Shown: positions 43,750-50,599 of the stretch, one piece after another
Position numbering within the stretch: position 1 is the stretch's first letter
Layout: each line of letters begins with the position of its first letter
Assembly (NCBI GenBank): GCA_015063905.1
Contig: SVTF01000013.1
Span: forward strand, 1-55,389
DNA from: Oscillospiraceae bacterium
GTDB lineage: Bacteria > Bacillota > Clostridia > Oscillospirales > CAG-272
Length of the DNA stretch: 55,389 nt
Direction: 5' to 3'
The notes under the pieces: model-generated
Told to the model about the DNA's origin: nothing
Seen by the model: the letters and a program-made list of their open reading frames with translations, nothing else
Database searches by the model: none
Made by a program: the position numbers and the translations under genes

Positions 43750-44320
43750 ACAGATCCTTACCTCCCATCTCCCATAATTGCTTTTTAGCCCGAGAATATC
43801 TCTTTCTTACAAGCTCCTCGGAAATATTCATAACCCGCGCTATGCTCCGATTGTCCAAGCCCAGACTTTTGAGCATAATAACGTCACGGTATTTACTGTC
43901 AAGCTTATTTATCAGCCCGTAAAGACACTCGCAATTCTCTTCGCTGATATATATTTTATCAACACATTCACTAAAATCGGGAATATCAGATTCCTCGTAT
44001 TCATCGTCGTCGTAATTGTATTTTAGGAGAGACTGCTCGTGTTCATTTTTGCGTTTTTTAGCGCGCAGCGCGTTTAATACGCAATTGCGGCATACCACCG
44101 TTAACAGTTTTTCAAGATATCCCATATCGTGAGCTGATTTGAATTTGTCAATACCCTCCATGATCAATTGGATCGTATCGTGTACGCAGTCTTGTGCATC
44201 ATGATGGTTGTTCAAGTACTTCATGGATATCAAGTATAGCTTGTTTTCATATTTAACGTATATTTTCTCCACAAATGCGCGATCGTCATCATCAACTATG
44301 TTTAGAATTATCGGCAACAT
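43742..44320 (-). CDS. ECF-type sigma-70 factor
   Basis: 192-residue extracytoplasmic-function sigma factor. Region 2 is visible in YENKLYLISMKYLNNHHDAQDCVHDTI. Region 4 is LDSKYRDVIMLKSLGLDNRS with IARVMNISEELVRKRYSRAK. The two are joined by an unusually acidic linker (YDDDEYEESDIPDF). It would direct RNA polymerase to a small regulon when the membrane protein encoded by the overlapping downstream gene releases it. The operon promoter at 44343-44371 is sigma-A-like, so basal expression does not require autoregulation. Confidence 0.9.
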   Translation of the reverse strand: MLPIILNIVDDDDRAFVEKIYVKYENKLYLISMKYLNNHHDAQDCVHDTIQLIMEGIDKFKSAHDMGYLEKLLTVVCRNCVLNALRAKKRKNEHEQSLLKYNYDDDEYEESDIPDFSECVDKIYISEENCECLYGLINKLDSKYRDVIMLKSLGLDNRSIARVMNISEELVRKRYSRAKKQLWEMGGKDLYV

Positions 44321-44342
44321 TTTACACCTCCTGTTTGGAGGA

Positions 44343-44371
44343 ATTATACCATTTTATTCGAAAAATGTCAA
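44343..44371 (-). promoter_or_regulatory. Promoter of the ECF sigma operon
   Basis: Minus-strand TTGACA (44371-44366), 17-nt spacer, TATAAT (44348-44343) with TGG at the extended -10. Confidence 0.8.
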
Positions 44372-44493
44372 TCCCATAAAATAAGTATATAGAATCTGCT
44401 TAACTTAAAACATTGAACCAATAACAAATATTATTCTTGATTACTACTGCTGAAAGAGTATAATTAAAATAGATCAAAGGAGGGGACTAAGCA

Positions 44494-44794
44494 ATGTCAG
44501 AATACGATCATTTAATTGAGTTTTACGGGAATAATCATACTTTATCCGCCATTATATGAATAGTGGCGAAATGGAGAATTATGTTGTTTTGGAGAACTTT
44601 ATTATTTCTTAACAAAGCAATTTTACGATTTTGTTCAAACTAAAGATCGATTGGATTTTGTTTTGTTTGGATGCCTATATCAAGGTTCGCATCAACTGTT
44701 TTATATAAATCCTTCCGATCGAGGTGATAATTTGATAGATTTAGAAAACGAATCAATTGTTTTCTCAAAATTGAATGGAAACGAGCTTACCTAG
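44494..44794 (+). pseudogene. Frameshifted gene remnant of unknown family
   Basis: A good ribosome site (AAGGAGGGG) precedes an ATG at 44494 whose frame reads MSEYDHLIEFYGNNHTLSAI and then stops at 44557. A second frame from 44564 to the TAG at 44792 is open for 76 codons and reads sensibly (WRNGELCCFGELYYFLTKQF, then DFVQTKDRLDFVLFGCLYQG and DRGDNLIDLENESIVFSKLN). The two halves probably formed one protein of about 100 residues, broken by a frameshift near 44555-44563. Base composition is AT-richer than the surroundings. I do not recognise the family; a small immunity-type protein is possible. The terminator at 44819 follows. Confidence 0.5.
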
Positions 44795-44818
44795 GCATAT
44801 AGTTTATAAACAAAAAGT

Positions 44819-44853
44819 ACCGACTCAACTAAATGATTGAGTCGGTTATTGTT
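44819..44853 (+). terminator. Terminator after the frameshifted gene
   Basis: 10-bp perfect stem ACCGACTCAA/TTGAGTCGGT with an 8-nt loop, then TATTGTTT. Confidence 0.8.
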
Positions 44854-44908
44854 TGGTGTGCGTCTGAGGAATCGAACCCCATGGCGGCTTTCCTTATATT
44901 ATACGCAC
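44854..44908 (-). tRNA. tRNA 3'-half fossil with encoded CCA
   Basis: On the minus strand there is a T arm, TGGGG-TTCGATT-CCTCA. It is followed by GACGCAC, discriminator A and CCA. GTGCGTA at the far end pairs with GACGCAC at six of seven positions. Only about 20 nt lie where the D and anticodon arms (about 43 nt) should be, so it cannot be a functional tRNA. It looks like a truncated tRNA or an old attachment-site duplicate. Typed tRNA for lack of a better category; treat it as a pseudo-tRNA. Confidence 0.55.
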
Positions 44909-45129
44909 AGCTCTTCTTTTTTATCCTTTAAGCCTTCTGCTACCACGCACAGCACAACCAGTAGGAAGCATCCCCAGAACGCCGATTACCGAAAGAGCCG
45001 AACACATAACCAAATCCTCCATTTTCATGTCAAACTTAATTTCAAGTCCATTACTGAACTTTTTTGTGATGGAAACCGATAAGGTGGATAGTAAGAAAGA
45101 AACTGCACAGATAAGGGACAAATAGTGAA

Positions 45130-45159
45130 CAAGTCCACAACATTTCTGTTGTGGACTTG
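45130..45159 (-). terminator. Terminator of tRNA-Ser
   Basis: 13-bp perfect stem CAAGTCCACAACA/TGTTGTGGACTTG with a 4-nt loop, starting 2 nt after the tRNA 3' end on the minus strand. The T tract is weak (TTCACTATTTG). Confidence 0.7.
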
Positions 45160-45161
45160 AA

Positions 45162-45253
45162 TGGCGGAGAAGGAGAGATTCGAACTCTCGAACCGCTTTT
45201 GACGGTTACACGATTTCCAATCGTGCGCGCTCGACCAGCTACGCGACTTCTCC
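45162..45253 (-). tRNA. tRNA-Ser (anticodon GGA)
   Basis: Ninety-two nt including an encoded CCA. Acceptor GGAGAAG/CTTCTCC, anticodon stem-loop CACGA-TTGGAAA-TCGTG giving GGA (reads UCC/UCU), a long variable arm (ACCGTCAAAAGCGGT) and T arm GAGAG-TTCGAAT-CTCTC. The long variable arm and G73 identify a serine tRNA. Confidence 0.95.
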
Positions 45254-45375
45254 ATGCTGTCAGGCTTCTTTTATTCTATTATGCCGTTGCGACTCAAATA
45301 TCATACCATAAATACATATTTTTGTCAATACTTTTTTGAAAAATTTTTCTGCCTTTATTTACACGCCGAAAAATA

Positions 45376-45404
45376 TTGACAACTTGCCATAGAGGTTGTA
45401 TAAT
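45376..45404 (+). promoter_or_regulatory. Perfect-consensus promoter of mscL
   Basis: TTGACA (45376-45381), 17-nt spacer, TATAAT (45399-45404). Confidence 0.85.
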
Positions 45405-45457
45405 AGAAGAGTAAATTCGACCTATAATCGTAGGAATCGACAAAAATGGAGGCAATA

Positions 45458-46075
45458 ATGAAAAACTTTTTTCCCGAATTTAAAAAGTTTATCACCCGCG
45501 GCAACGTGGTTGATATGTCTGTCGGTGTTATCGTTGGCGGCGCCTTCACCGCGATCGTCAACGGTATGGGTAACTTTATTCTGAAGCCCGTGGTAAACTG
45601 GCTGCTCGCGCTTATTTTTGGCGCAAACTCTCTCTCTGAGGTGTTCACGTATCTCAAGATCGTTGAGAAGGACGTTGTAGATGAGGCAGGCGCGGTTATC
45701 GGACGCGAGATCGATCTTGCTCAATCCATCTATATCGACTGGGGCGCGTTCATAAACGCGGTGCTTAATTTCTTTATTACCGCATTCGTTCTCTTCACTA
45801 TAGTAAAGATAATCAACAAGTTCCGCGAGGGACAGAACGAGCTTGAAAAGAAAAAGCTTACTCGCGAGCAGAGAAAAGAGCTTCGCGCTAACGGCGTGAA
45901 GATATACGACAAGGAAGCAATTAAGGCTTACTTTGCGGAGAAGCAAAGACTTGCCGACGAGGCGGCTGCGGCAGAGGCTGCGGCTCTGGCAGAGGCTGCC
46001 AGACTTGACCGCGAGGCAAATCCCACAACCGAGGACCTGCTCAAGCTCATACTTGCAGAGATTAAAAATAAATAA
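45458..46075 (+). CDS. mscL: Large-conductance mechanosensitive channel, long form
   Basis: Pentameric membrane channel that opens under high tension to release solutes in osmotic downshock. 205 residues against 120-150 in most MscL. TM1 carries GNVVDMSVGVIVGGAFTAIV with the gate glycines, and TM2 is FINAVLNFFITAFVLFTIVK. The external loop is longer than usual (about 60-90). The C-terminal helix is greatly extended with a Lys/Arg then Ala-rich coiled coil (DEAAAAEAAALAEAARLD), ending in the family-typical TTEDLLKLILAEI. Start at MKNFFPEF with GGAGG 6 nt upstream; the ATG four codons earlier overlaps that site. Own promoter and terminator. Confidence 0.93.
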   Translation: MKNFFPEFKKFITRGNVVDMSVGVIVGGAFTAIVNGMGNFILKPVVNWLLALIFGANSLSEVFTYLKIVEKDVVDEAGAVIGREIDLAQSIYIDWGAFINAVLNFFITAFVLFTIVKIINKFREGQNELEKKKLTREQRKELRANGVKIYDKEAIKAYFAEKQRLADEAAAAEAAALAEAARLDREANPTTEDLLKLILAEIKNK

Positions 46076-46088
46076 GTAGCAAAAGCTC

Positions 46089-46117
46089 AAAGAGCGTCGG
46101 TATCCGACGCTCTTTTT
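46089..46117 (+). terminator. Terminator of mscL
   Basis: 12-bp stem AAAGAGCGTCGG/CCGACGCTCTTT with a 3-nt loop and T tract. Confidence 0.9.
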
Positions 46118-46236
46118 GCCGCCTCAAAGCCCGTTTGCCCATCAATTTATGCGAATGGCGCGTTTACGCAACCCGCAGAGATTTTTCCTTGCCGCGCGGC
46201 TCCTGTGTTTACGTGCCGGCGAGATAAAATGCAAAA

Positions 46237-46285
46237 TGAATATTTATTCTATGCAAAACCGCATAAATATTCGTATATTTATTCA
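46237..46285 (+). promoter_or_regulatory. Cluster of ArgR-box-like sites upstream of the ABC importer
   Basis: Three near-palindromic TGAATATTTATTCA-like sites: 46237-46250 (13 of 14 matches), 46261-46274 (reverse orientation, imperfect) and 46272-46285 (12 of 14). ArgR/AhrC boxes share the TGAAT..ATTCA pattern. Together they also form a 12-bp inverted repeat, GCAAAATGAATA/TATTCATTTTGC. They lie 77-125 nt upstream of the -35 of the promoter at 46362. The rest of the 46118-46361 gap holds nothing I can identify. Confidence 0.5.
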
Positions 46286-46361
46286 TTTTGCAACAAAATG
46301 CACAAAAAGGGCAAAAAGCCTTATATTATAAGCGACAAAAGGTAGAAAAGCAAAAAAAGTG

Positions 46362-46390
46362 TTGACATCGTGAATGAATAGTGATACAAT
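46362..46390 (+). promoter_or_regulatory. Promoter of the amino-acid ABC importer
   Basis: TTGACA (46362-46367), 17-nt spacer containing TGAATGAATA, TACAAT (46385-46390) preceded by TGA. Confidence 0.82.
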
Positions 46391-46403
46391 AATAGCATCA
46401 ACA

Positions 46404-46420
46404 AATTCATTTTTATTCAC
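46404..46420 (-). promoter_or_regulatory. ArgR/AhrC-like operator at the transcription start
   Basis: On the minus strand TGAATAAAAATG, identical at 12 positions to the core of the B. subtilis ArgR (AhrC) box pattern CATGAATAAAAATKCAAK. It sits about +7 to +23 of the importer transcript, where binding would repress. Confidence 0.55.
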
Positions 46421-46433
46421 GGAGGAACCCAAA

Positions 46434-47387
46434 ATGAAAAAAATTATTTCCATCGCACTTGTAATTATTATGGCGCTTGGTTGCATCGCAACCTTCGCAT
46501 CATGCAACAAAGAAGAAAAAGAAAAAGAAGACAGTCTTTCCGCGGCTTATGACAAAGCGGTAGACGCGATTGGATATGACGCTTCCAAATATACAGAAAC
46601 CTTGGTTATTGCAATGTCTCCCGACTTTGCTCCCATGGAGTTCTACGATACCGCAAAGTCCGGTGACGACGCTATCGTTGGTTTCGACGTTATTCTTGCA
46701 ACCTACCTTGGCAAAGAGCTTGGCATGAAGGTTAAGATCGACCCTATGTCTTTTGATGCTTGTATGGCGGCTGTTGCTTCCGGCAACGCGGACCTTGCCA
46801 TCTCGGGCTTCTCCTGGACGGCAGAGCGCGCAGAGACATTCCTTATCTCCGACTACTACGTAGCAGGCGAGAACGAGACCGAGCAGATCCTTATCACAAC
46901 AAAGGCTAACGCATCCAAGATCACCGCGGGCAAGACGGACTTCTCCGGTCTCAAGATAGGCGCGCAGGGCGGTTCCCTTCAGCAGCTTCTCGTTGAAGAG
47001 CAGCTCGTTCCCAAGGGCGCGGAGATTGAGCTCTACGAGAACATCAACGTTGCGGCAACCGCGCTTTCAACCGGCGAGATCGACGCGCTTGCAGTTGCGT
47101 ACGGTAACGGCGAGGCTCTCGTAAACGATACCATCGTGCTTTCCGAATACTATTTTGAGGTTGAGGAAAAATACAAGAACAACGTAATCCTTCTCAACAA
47201 GGAAGACACAGCGCTTCTTGAAAAGGTCAACGTAGCGCTTGCAAAGGCAATGGCTGCTGACCTTTATGACGGTTGGTACGAGGCTTGCCAGATCTACGCT
47301 GAGATAAAGACTCTTGACGAGCTTGGTTACGACGACAACGGTAACAAGATCACAGAAGCGGAAACAAAAGCAGAAACACAAGAGTAA
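46434..47387 (+). CDS. Amino-acid ABC transporter substrate-binding lipoprotein
   Basis: Family 3 solute-binding protein, 317 residues, anchored outside the membrane by a lipid. Lipoprotein signal MKKIISIALVIIMALGCIAT with lipidated Cys24 (FASC). The mature domain has the family pattern ETLVIAMSPDFAPMEFYD, GFDVILATYLGKELGMKVKI and SGFSWTAERAETFLISDYY. The short acidic C-terminus is unremarkable. Start chosen at 46434, where GGAGG lies 8 nt upstream. Upstream ArgR-like boxes suggest arginine, ornithine or a related basic amino acid as substrate (inference). First gene of a three-gene importer operon. Confidence 0.92.
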   Translation: MKKIISIALVIIMALGCIATFASCNKEEKEKEDSLSAAYDKAVDAIGYDASKYTETLVIAMSPDFAPMEFYDTAKSGDDAIVGFDVILATYLGKELGMKVKIDPMSFDACMAAVASGNADLAISGFSWTAERAETFLISDYYVAGENETEQILITTKANASKITAGKTDFSGLKIGAQGGSLQQLLVEEQLVPKGAEIELYENINVAATALSTGEIDALAVAYGNGEALVNDTIVLSEYYFEVEEKYKNNVILLNKEDTALLEKVNVALAKAMAADLYDGWYEACQIYAEIKTLDELGYDDNGNKITEAETKAETQE

Positions 47388-47398
47388 TCAATAAAGCA

Positions 47399-47431
47399 GA
47401 GCTGCCGTGCTTATGTTTAGTGCGGCGGCTC
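47399..47431 (+). other. Hairpin between binding-protein and permease genes
   Basis: 9-bp stem GAGCTGCCG/CGGCGGCTC with a 15-nt loop and no T tract, 12 nt after the binding-protein stop. Such hairpins commonly protect the 5' mRNA segment, so that the binding protein is made in excess over the permease. Confidence 0.55.
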
Positions 47432-47470
47432 GCGTTATGTTTATTAATCGTTTATTTTTTGGAGTAAAAT

Positions 47471-48163
47471 ATGTACATCTTACAAATGTTTGAGGATATG
47501 GGCAAGATATTTGTCAAATACTGGGACCTGTTTTTGATCAAGGGACTCAGCGCGACCATACTCCTCTCTATAATGACTGTTTTTTTCGGTACCGTTTTCG
47601 GTGCCCTGCTCGCGCTTGTTAAGATTGGCAAGATCAAGCCGCTCAAGTGGATAGTCAATGCCATAGTTGAGATCATTCGCGGCACACCGATGCTGTTGCA
47701 GCTTTACATAAGCACCTTCTTGATCCCCGTGCTTATCCCCTCGATGAACGAGCTTGAAAACAAAAAGCTGATCTGCATATCCTTTACCCTTATTCTTAAC
47801 AGCGCTGCGTACGTTTCCGAGATAATTCGTTCGGGAATTGAGGCAGTGGACAAGGGGCAGACCGAGGCGGCAAGAAGCTTGGGTCTCAACAGCACTACTA
47901 CGATGATACAGGTGGTTCTTCCTCAGGCGGTAAAGAATATCCTCCCCGCCCTTGGAAACGAATTTATCACCATCATCAAGGAAACCTCTCTCGCATCCAC
48001 CTTCTACGTTGGCGAGCTTATGACACAATACCACATCATCGTCGGAAAAACGCATAACTCGCTCCCCATCCTTATGATAATCGGTATCATCTATTTCGTG
48101 CTGAACTTCGTGTTGTCCAAGTTGCTCGGCGTGTTCGAAAGGAGAATGAAAGCACATGCTTGA
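47471..48163 (+). CDS. Amino-acid ABC transporter permease
   Basis: Inner-membrane permease of the HisM/GlnP family, 230 residues with about five helices ([21 protein letters not shown] is the first conserved one). Family motif [12 protein letters not shown] at about 68-79 and the EAA loop that contacts the ATPase, [20 protein letters not shown]. Ribosome site TTGGAG. The last 8 nt overlap the ATPase gene. A single permease gene implies a homodimer. Confidence 0.93.
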   Translation: MYILQMFEDMGKIFVKYWDLFLIKGLSATILLSIMTVFFGTVFGALLALVKIGKIKPLKWIVNAIVEIIRGTPMLLQLYISTFLIPVLIPSMNELENKKLICISFTLILNSAAYVSEIIRSGIEAVDKGQTEAARSLGLNSTTTMIQVVLPQAVKNILPALGNEFITIIKETSLASTFYVGELMTQYHIIVGKTHNSLPILMIIGIIYFVLNFVLSKLLGVFERRMKAHA

Positions 48164-49094
48164 CGTTAAAAATATATACAAAAATTTCGGCAGCTTAAAG
48201 GTGCTGGAGGGCGTGTCTACGCAGATAAAGGAGGGCGAGGTCGTTGCCATAATCGGCGCTTCGGGATCGGGAAAATCTACCCTGCTCCGTTGCATGAACC
48301 TGCTCGAGAATCCCACCTTTGGAGAGGTCTGGATGGACGGCAAACTGCTTACTCCCGTTGATCCCTATCTTCATCCCGAGGTCATAATGGCATCCAAAAT
48401 GTATAAAAAGCTTATAAAGTCGGGAATGGGTTCTGACTCCGCCGTTGCCAAGACAAAGGCGGAGGACCTGCTCAACGAGAAGTTTTCGGTAGCCGAGGGT
48501 AAAGAATACACAAAGGCTATAAAGGCGATATATGAGGAAAACCATATCGACATAAACGTTGCCCGTCAGGAGATGGGAATGGTTTTCCAGCAGTTCAATC
48601 TTTTCAATAACAAGAGCGTTCTTGAAAATATAACTCTCGCGCCCATGAAAACGCGCGCAAAGCAAATGATCAAGGATGGAAAAAGCAAAAAAGAGGTCAA
48701 GCAGTATTTTGATGAAAAGGCAATGCAGCTTCTCTGCCGCATCGGACTTGAGGAGAAGGCAAACGTCTATCCTTCCACGCTTTCGGGCGGACAAAAACAG
48801 CGTATCGCCATCGTGCGCGCACTTGCAATGAACCCCAAGGTCATGCTCTTTGACGAGCCCACATCCGCGCTCGATCCCGAAATGGTGGGCGAGGTTCTGG
48901 ACCTCATAAAAGAGCTCGCCAAGGAAGGAATGACTATGGTCGTCGTTACTCACGAAATGGGATTCGCCCGCGAGGTCGCTGACCGCGTGATTTTCATGCA
49001 CGACGGTGTCATCGCCGAAGAAGGTACTCCCTCCGAAATATTCGATAATCCCAAGCACCCCAGATTACAGCAGTTCCTTGGAAGTATTCTTTGA
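48156..49094 (+). CDS. Amino-acid ABC transporter ATPase with internal insertion
   Basis: Cytosolic ATPase of the GlnQ/HisP family, 312 residues instead of about 240-255. Walker [10 protein letters not shown] (34-42), Q-loop [10 protein letters not shown] (141-150), signature [10 protein letters not shown], Walker [13 protein letters not shown] and the H-loop VVTHEMGFA. The extra ~70 residues lie between DGKLL (61-65) and the Q-loop strand, residues 66-136, in a Lys/Glu-rich helical block ([28 protein letters not shown]). The core motifs are intact, so the enzyme should be active; the insertion might bind a regulator. It overlaps the permease gene by 8 nt. Confidence 0.93.
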   Translation: MLDVKNIYKNFGSLKVLEGVSTQIKEGEVVAIIGASGSGKSTLLRCMNLLENPTFGEVWMDGKLLTPVDPYLHPEVIMASKMYKKLIKSGMGSDSAVAKTKAEDLLNEKFSVAEGKEYTKAIKAIYEENHIDINVARQEMGMVFQQFNLFNNKSVLENITLAPMKTRAKQMIKDGKSKKEVKQYFDEKAMQLLCRIGLEEKANVYPSTLSGGQKQRIAIVRALAMNPKVMLFDEPTSALDPEMVGEVLDLIKELAKEGMTMVVVTHEMGFAREVADRVIFMHDGVIAEEGTPSEIFDNPKHPRLQQFLGSIL

Positions 49095-49130
49095 TTTATA
49101 ATTCGTGATTTATCGGGATGCGATGGACAT

Positions 49131-49171
49131 AGGGAGAGAGGGCGCCTTTTATGAAAAGGTACCCTCTCTCC
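49131..49171 (+). other. Long hairpin after the importer operon
   Basis: About 17-bp imperfect stem GGAGAGAGGGCGCCTTTT/AAAAGGTACCCTCTCTCC with a 4-nt loop, no T tract. Probably an mRNA 3' stabiliser ahead of the terminator at 49211. Confidence 0.5.
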
Positions 49172-49210
49172 ATATGTTCCTCCACCTCGCACTCCCCAAT
49201 AAATCAAAAA

Positions 49211-49237
49211 AAGGCTCCCGGGGGGGAGCCTTATTTT
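49211..49237. terminator. Bidirectional terminator between importer and aldo/keto reductase
   Basis: 9-bp stem AAGGCTCCC/GGGAGCCTT with a short G loop, A and T tracts on either side, between convergent genes. Confidence 0.85.
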
Positions 49238-49243
49238 TGATTA

Positions 49244-50197
49244 TTATCCAATCTTAAGCTCGTCGAGCTTTTTGTCGATTATAGCGATCTCCTCATCGGT
49301 GAGCTTCCAATCGAAAGCTGCGCAGTTTTCGTTAGCTTCCGCAACGTTTCTGACACCGCAGAGAGCCGTGCCAACGAAATCCTTTTGAGTTGCCCAGTTG
49401 AGCGCAATCTGCGCGAGGGGCTTGCCGTTACCCGCAGAAATCTGGTCCAGAGTCTTGAGCAGATCCATGCACTTTGAGAACTTGGGTTCTTTATAGAAAT
49501 CGTAGAACGTGAAACGGAAATCAAGCGGATCCCAATTGGGGATCTCGCGGATAGCACCCGTAAGGATACCCGAACCGAGGCTTCCGTATGAGAACGTATT
49601 TATTCCCTTTCCGTAGCACCACTCCATAAGCTCGCGCTCGCTCTGGTTGACCATGGAGAAGGGGGGCTGGAATACGTCGATCATGGTTGTCTTAAGGCAC
49701 TCCTCGATAAGAGGCTTGTCGAAGTTAGAAACGCCGATAAAGCGAATCTTTCCCTGCTTTTTAAGCTCGAGCATAGCATCCATCGTTTCCGCGATGGGAG
49801 TATTTACGTCGGGCCAGTGAACAAAATAAAAGTCTATGTAATCGACGTCAAGACGGCGGAGAGAGTCCTCGCACTCCTTGAAGCAAGCTTCTCTGGAGCT
49901 GTCACGCGGAATAACGCCAGCCTTGTCCATACCGTCGCCGATACCGAACTTTGTGGAGATAAATACCTTTTCGCGATAGCCGCCCTTGAGCGCCCTACCC
50001 ACGATCTGCTCGGATATACCGCAGTTATAAGCGGGAGCTGTGTCTATGAGGTTGACGCCGTTGTCGATCATCGCGTGTATCGCGTCGATGGAGTCCTTTT
50101 CATTTACCTCGCCGTATCTTGCGCCACCGATCGCCCAAGTACCTGTTGCCAGCTCGGAGACCTCAACGCCTGCATTTTTAAACTTTTTGTAACGCAT
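49244..50197 (-). CDS. Aldo/keto reductase
   Basis: NAD(P)H-dependent carbonyl reductase of the AKR superfamily, 317 residues, cytosolic TIM barrel. The catalytic tetrad is visible: Asp and Tyr in LIDTAPAYNCG, Lys in ISTKFGIG and His in FYFVHWPD. The substrate is not predictable; members of this subgroup handle sugars and aldehydes. Monocistronic, with a strong promoter at 50260-50288. An inverted repeat at 50226-50245, just after the transcription start, suggests a dedicated regulator that is not encoded in the window. Confidence 0.9.
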   Translation of the reverse strand: MRYKKFKNAGVEVSELATGTWAIGGARYGEVNEKDSIDAIHAMIDNGVNLIDTAPAYNCGISEQIVGRALKGGYREKVFISTKFGIGDGMDKAGVIPRDSSREACFKECEDSLRRLDVDYIDFYFVHWPDVNTPIAETMDAMLELKKQGKIRFIGVSNFDKPLIEECLKTTMIDVFQPPFSMVNQSERELMEWCYGKGINTFSYGSLGSGILTGAIREIPNWDPLDFRFTFYDFYKEPKFSKCMDLLKTLDQISAGNGKPLAQIALNWATQKDFVGTALCGVRNVAEANENCAAFDWKLTDEEIAIIDKKLDELKIG

Positions 50198-50225
50198 AAT
50201 ATTCTCCTTTTATTATATTGACATC

Positions 50226-50245
50226 ATGACAAGTTTGATTGTCAT
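50226..50245 (-). promoter_or_regulatory. Inverted-repeat operator of the aldo/keto reductase gene
   Basis: ATGACAA and TTGTCAT separated by 6 nt, downstream of the -10 and before the start codon. Likely repressor site; the regulator is unknown. Confidence 0.5.
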
Positions 50246-50259
50246 TACTGCTTGATTTT

Positions 50260-50288
50260 ATTGTATCATTTTATCTTTTGCGTGTCAA
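50260..50288 (-). promoter_or_regulatory. Promoter of the aldo/keto reductase gene
   Basis: Minus-strand TTGACA (50288-50283), 17-nt spacer, TACAAT (50265-50260) preceded by TGA. Confidence 0.82.
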
Positions 50289-50337
50289 TGGGGCGAAAAT
50301 CTACTTAAAGAAGATTTTTGTGCCCGCAACTAATAAT

Positions 50338-50374
50338 AAAACCGCGTTCTTTGTAGGAAGAACGCGGTTTTTTG
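50338..50374 (-). terminator. Terminator of csoR-copA
   Basis: 14-bp perfect stem AAAACCGCGTTCTT/AAGAACGCGGTTTT with a 6-nt loop and T tract, 16 nt after the copA stop. Confidence 0.88.
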
Positions 50375-50389
50375 TGGATTTATGTGCCG

Positions 50390-50599
50390 TTAATCAATGC
50401 CGAGAACGGTGTAGCCCTGATCCTCAACGGTTTTTTTGAGCAGGTCGTCTGCTATGGGCGCGTTGAGCGTTACTATGGCGGTGCCCGCCTCGTGACTTAC
50501 CTCTGCTACGTCGACTGCCCCAAGAGCCTCAAGCACTCTTTTTACTCTGCCTGAGCAATGGGGACACATCATGCCCTCGATCTTCATTGTTTTTTTCAT
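50390..50599 (-). CDS. Possible internally translated CopZ-like copper chaperone
   Basis: Within the copA frame, ATG at 50599-50597 is preceded by AAAGGAGA (GGAG 50612-50609, 9 nt upstream), as good as any true start in this window. Translation there would give a separate 69-residue protein, MKKTMKIEGMMCPHCSGRV and on, with the size and fold of CopZ. Either two products come from one frame, or an ancestral copA-copZ pair lost its stop codon and became a fusion. Which is true cannot be told from sequence. Confidence 0.5.
   Translation of the reverse strand: MKKTMKIEGMMCPHCSGRVKRVLEALGAVDVAEVSHEAGTAIVTLNAPIADDLLKKTVEDQGYTVLGID

Noticed and set aside
44921-45121. 66-codon hydrophobic frame after tRNA-Ser
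   Set aside because: TTG start with no ribosome site, directly after the tRNA terminator. A 28-codon frame inside it (from about 45010) has GGAGG but ends in no known motif; support is too weak.
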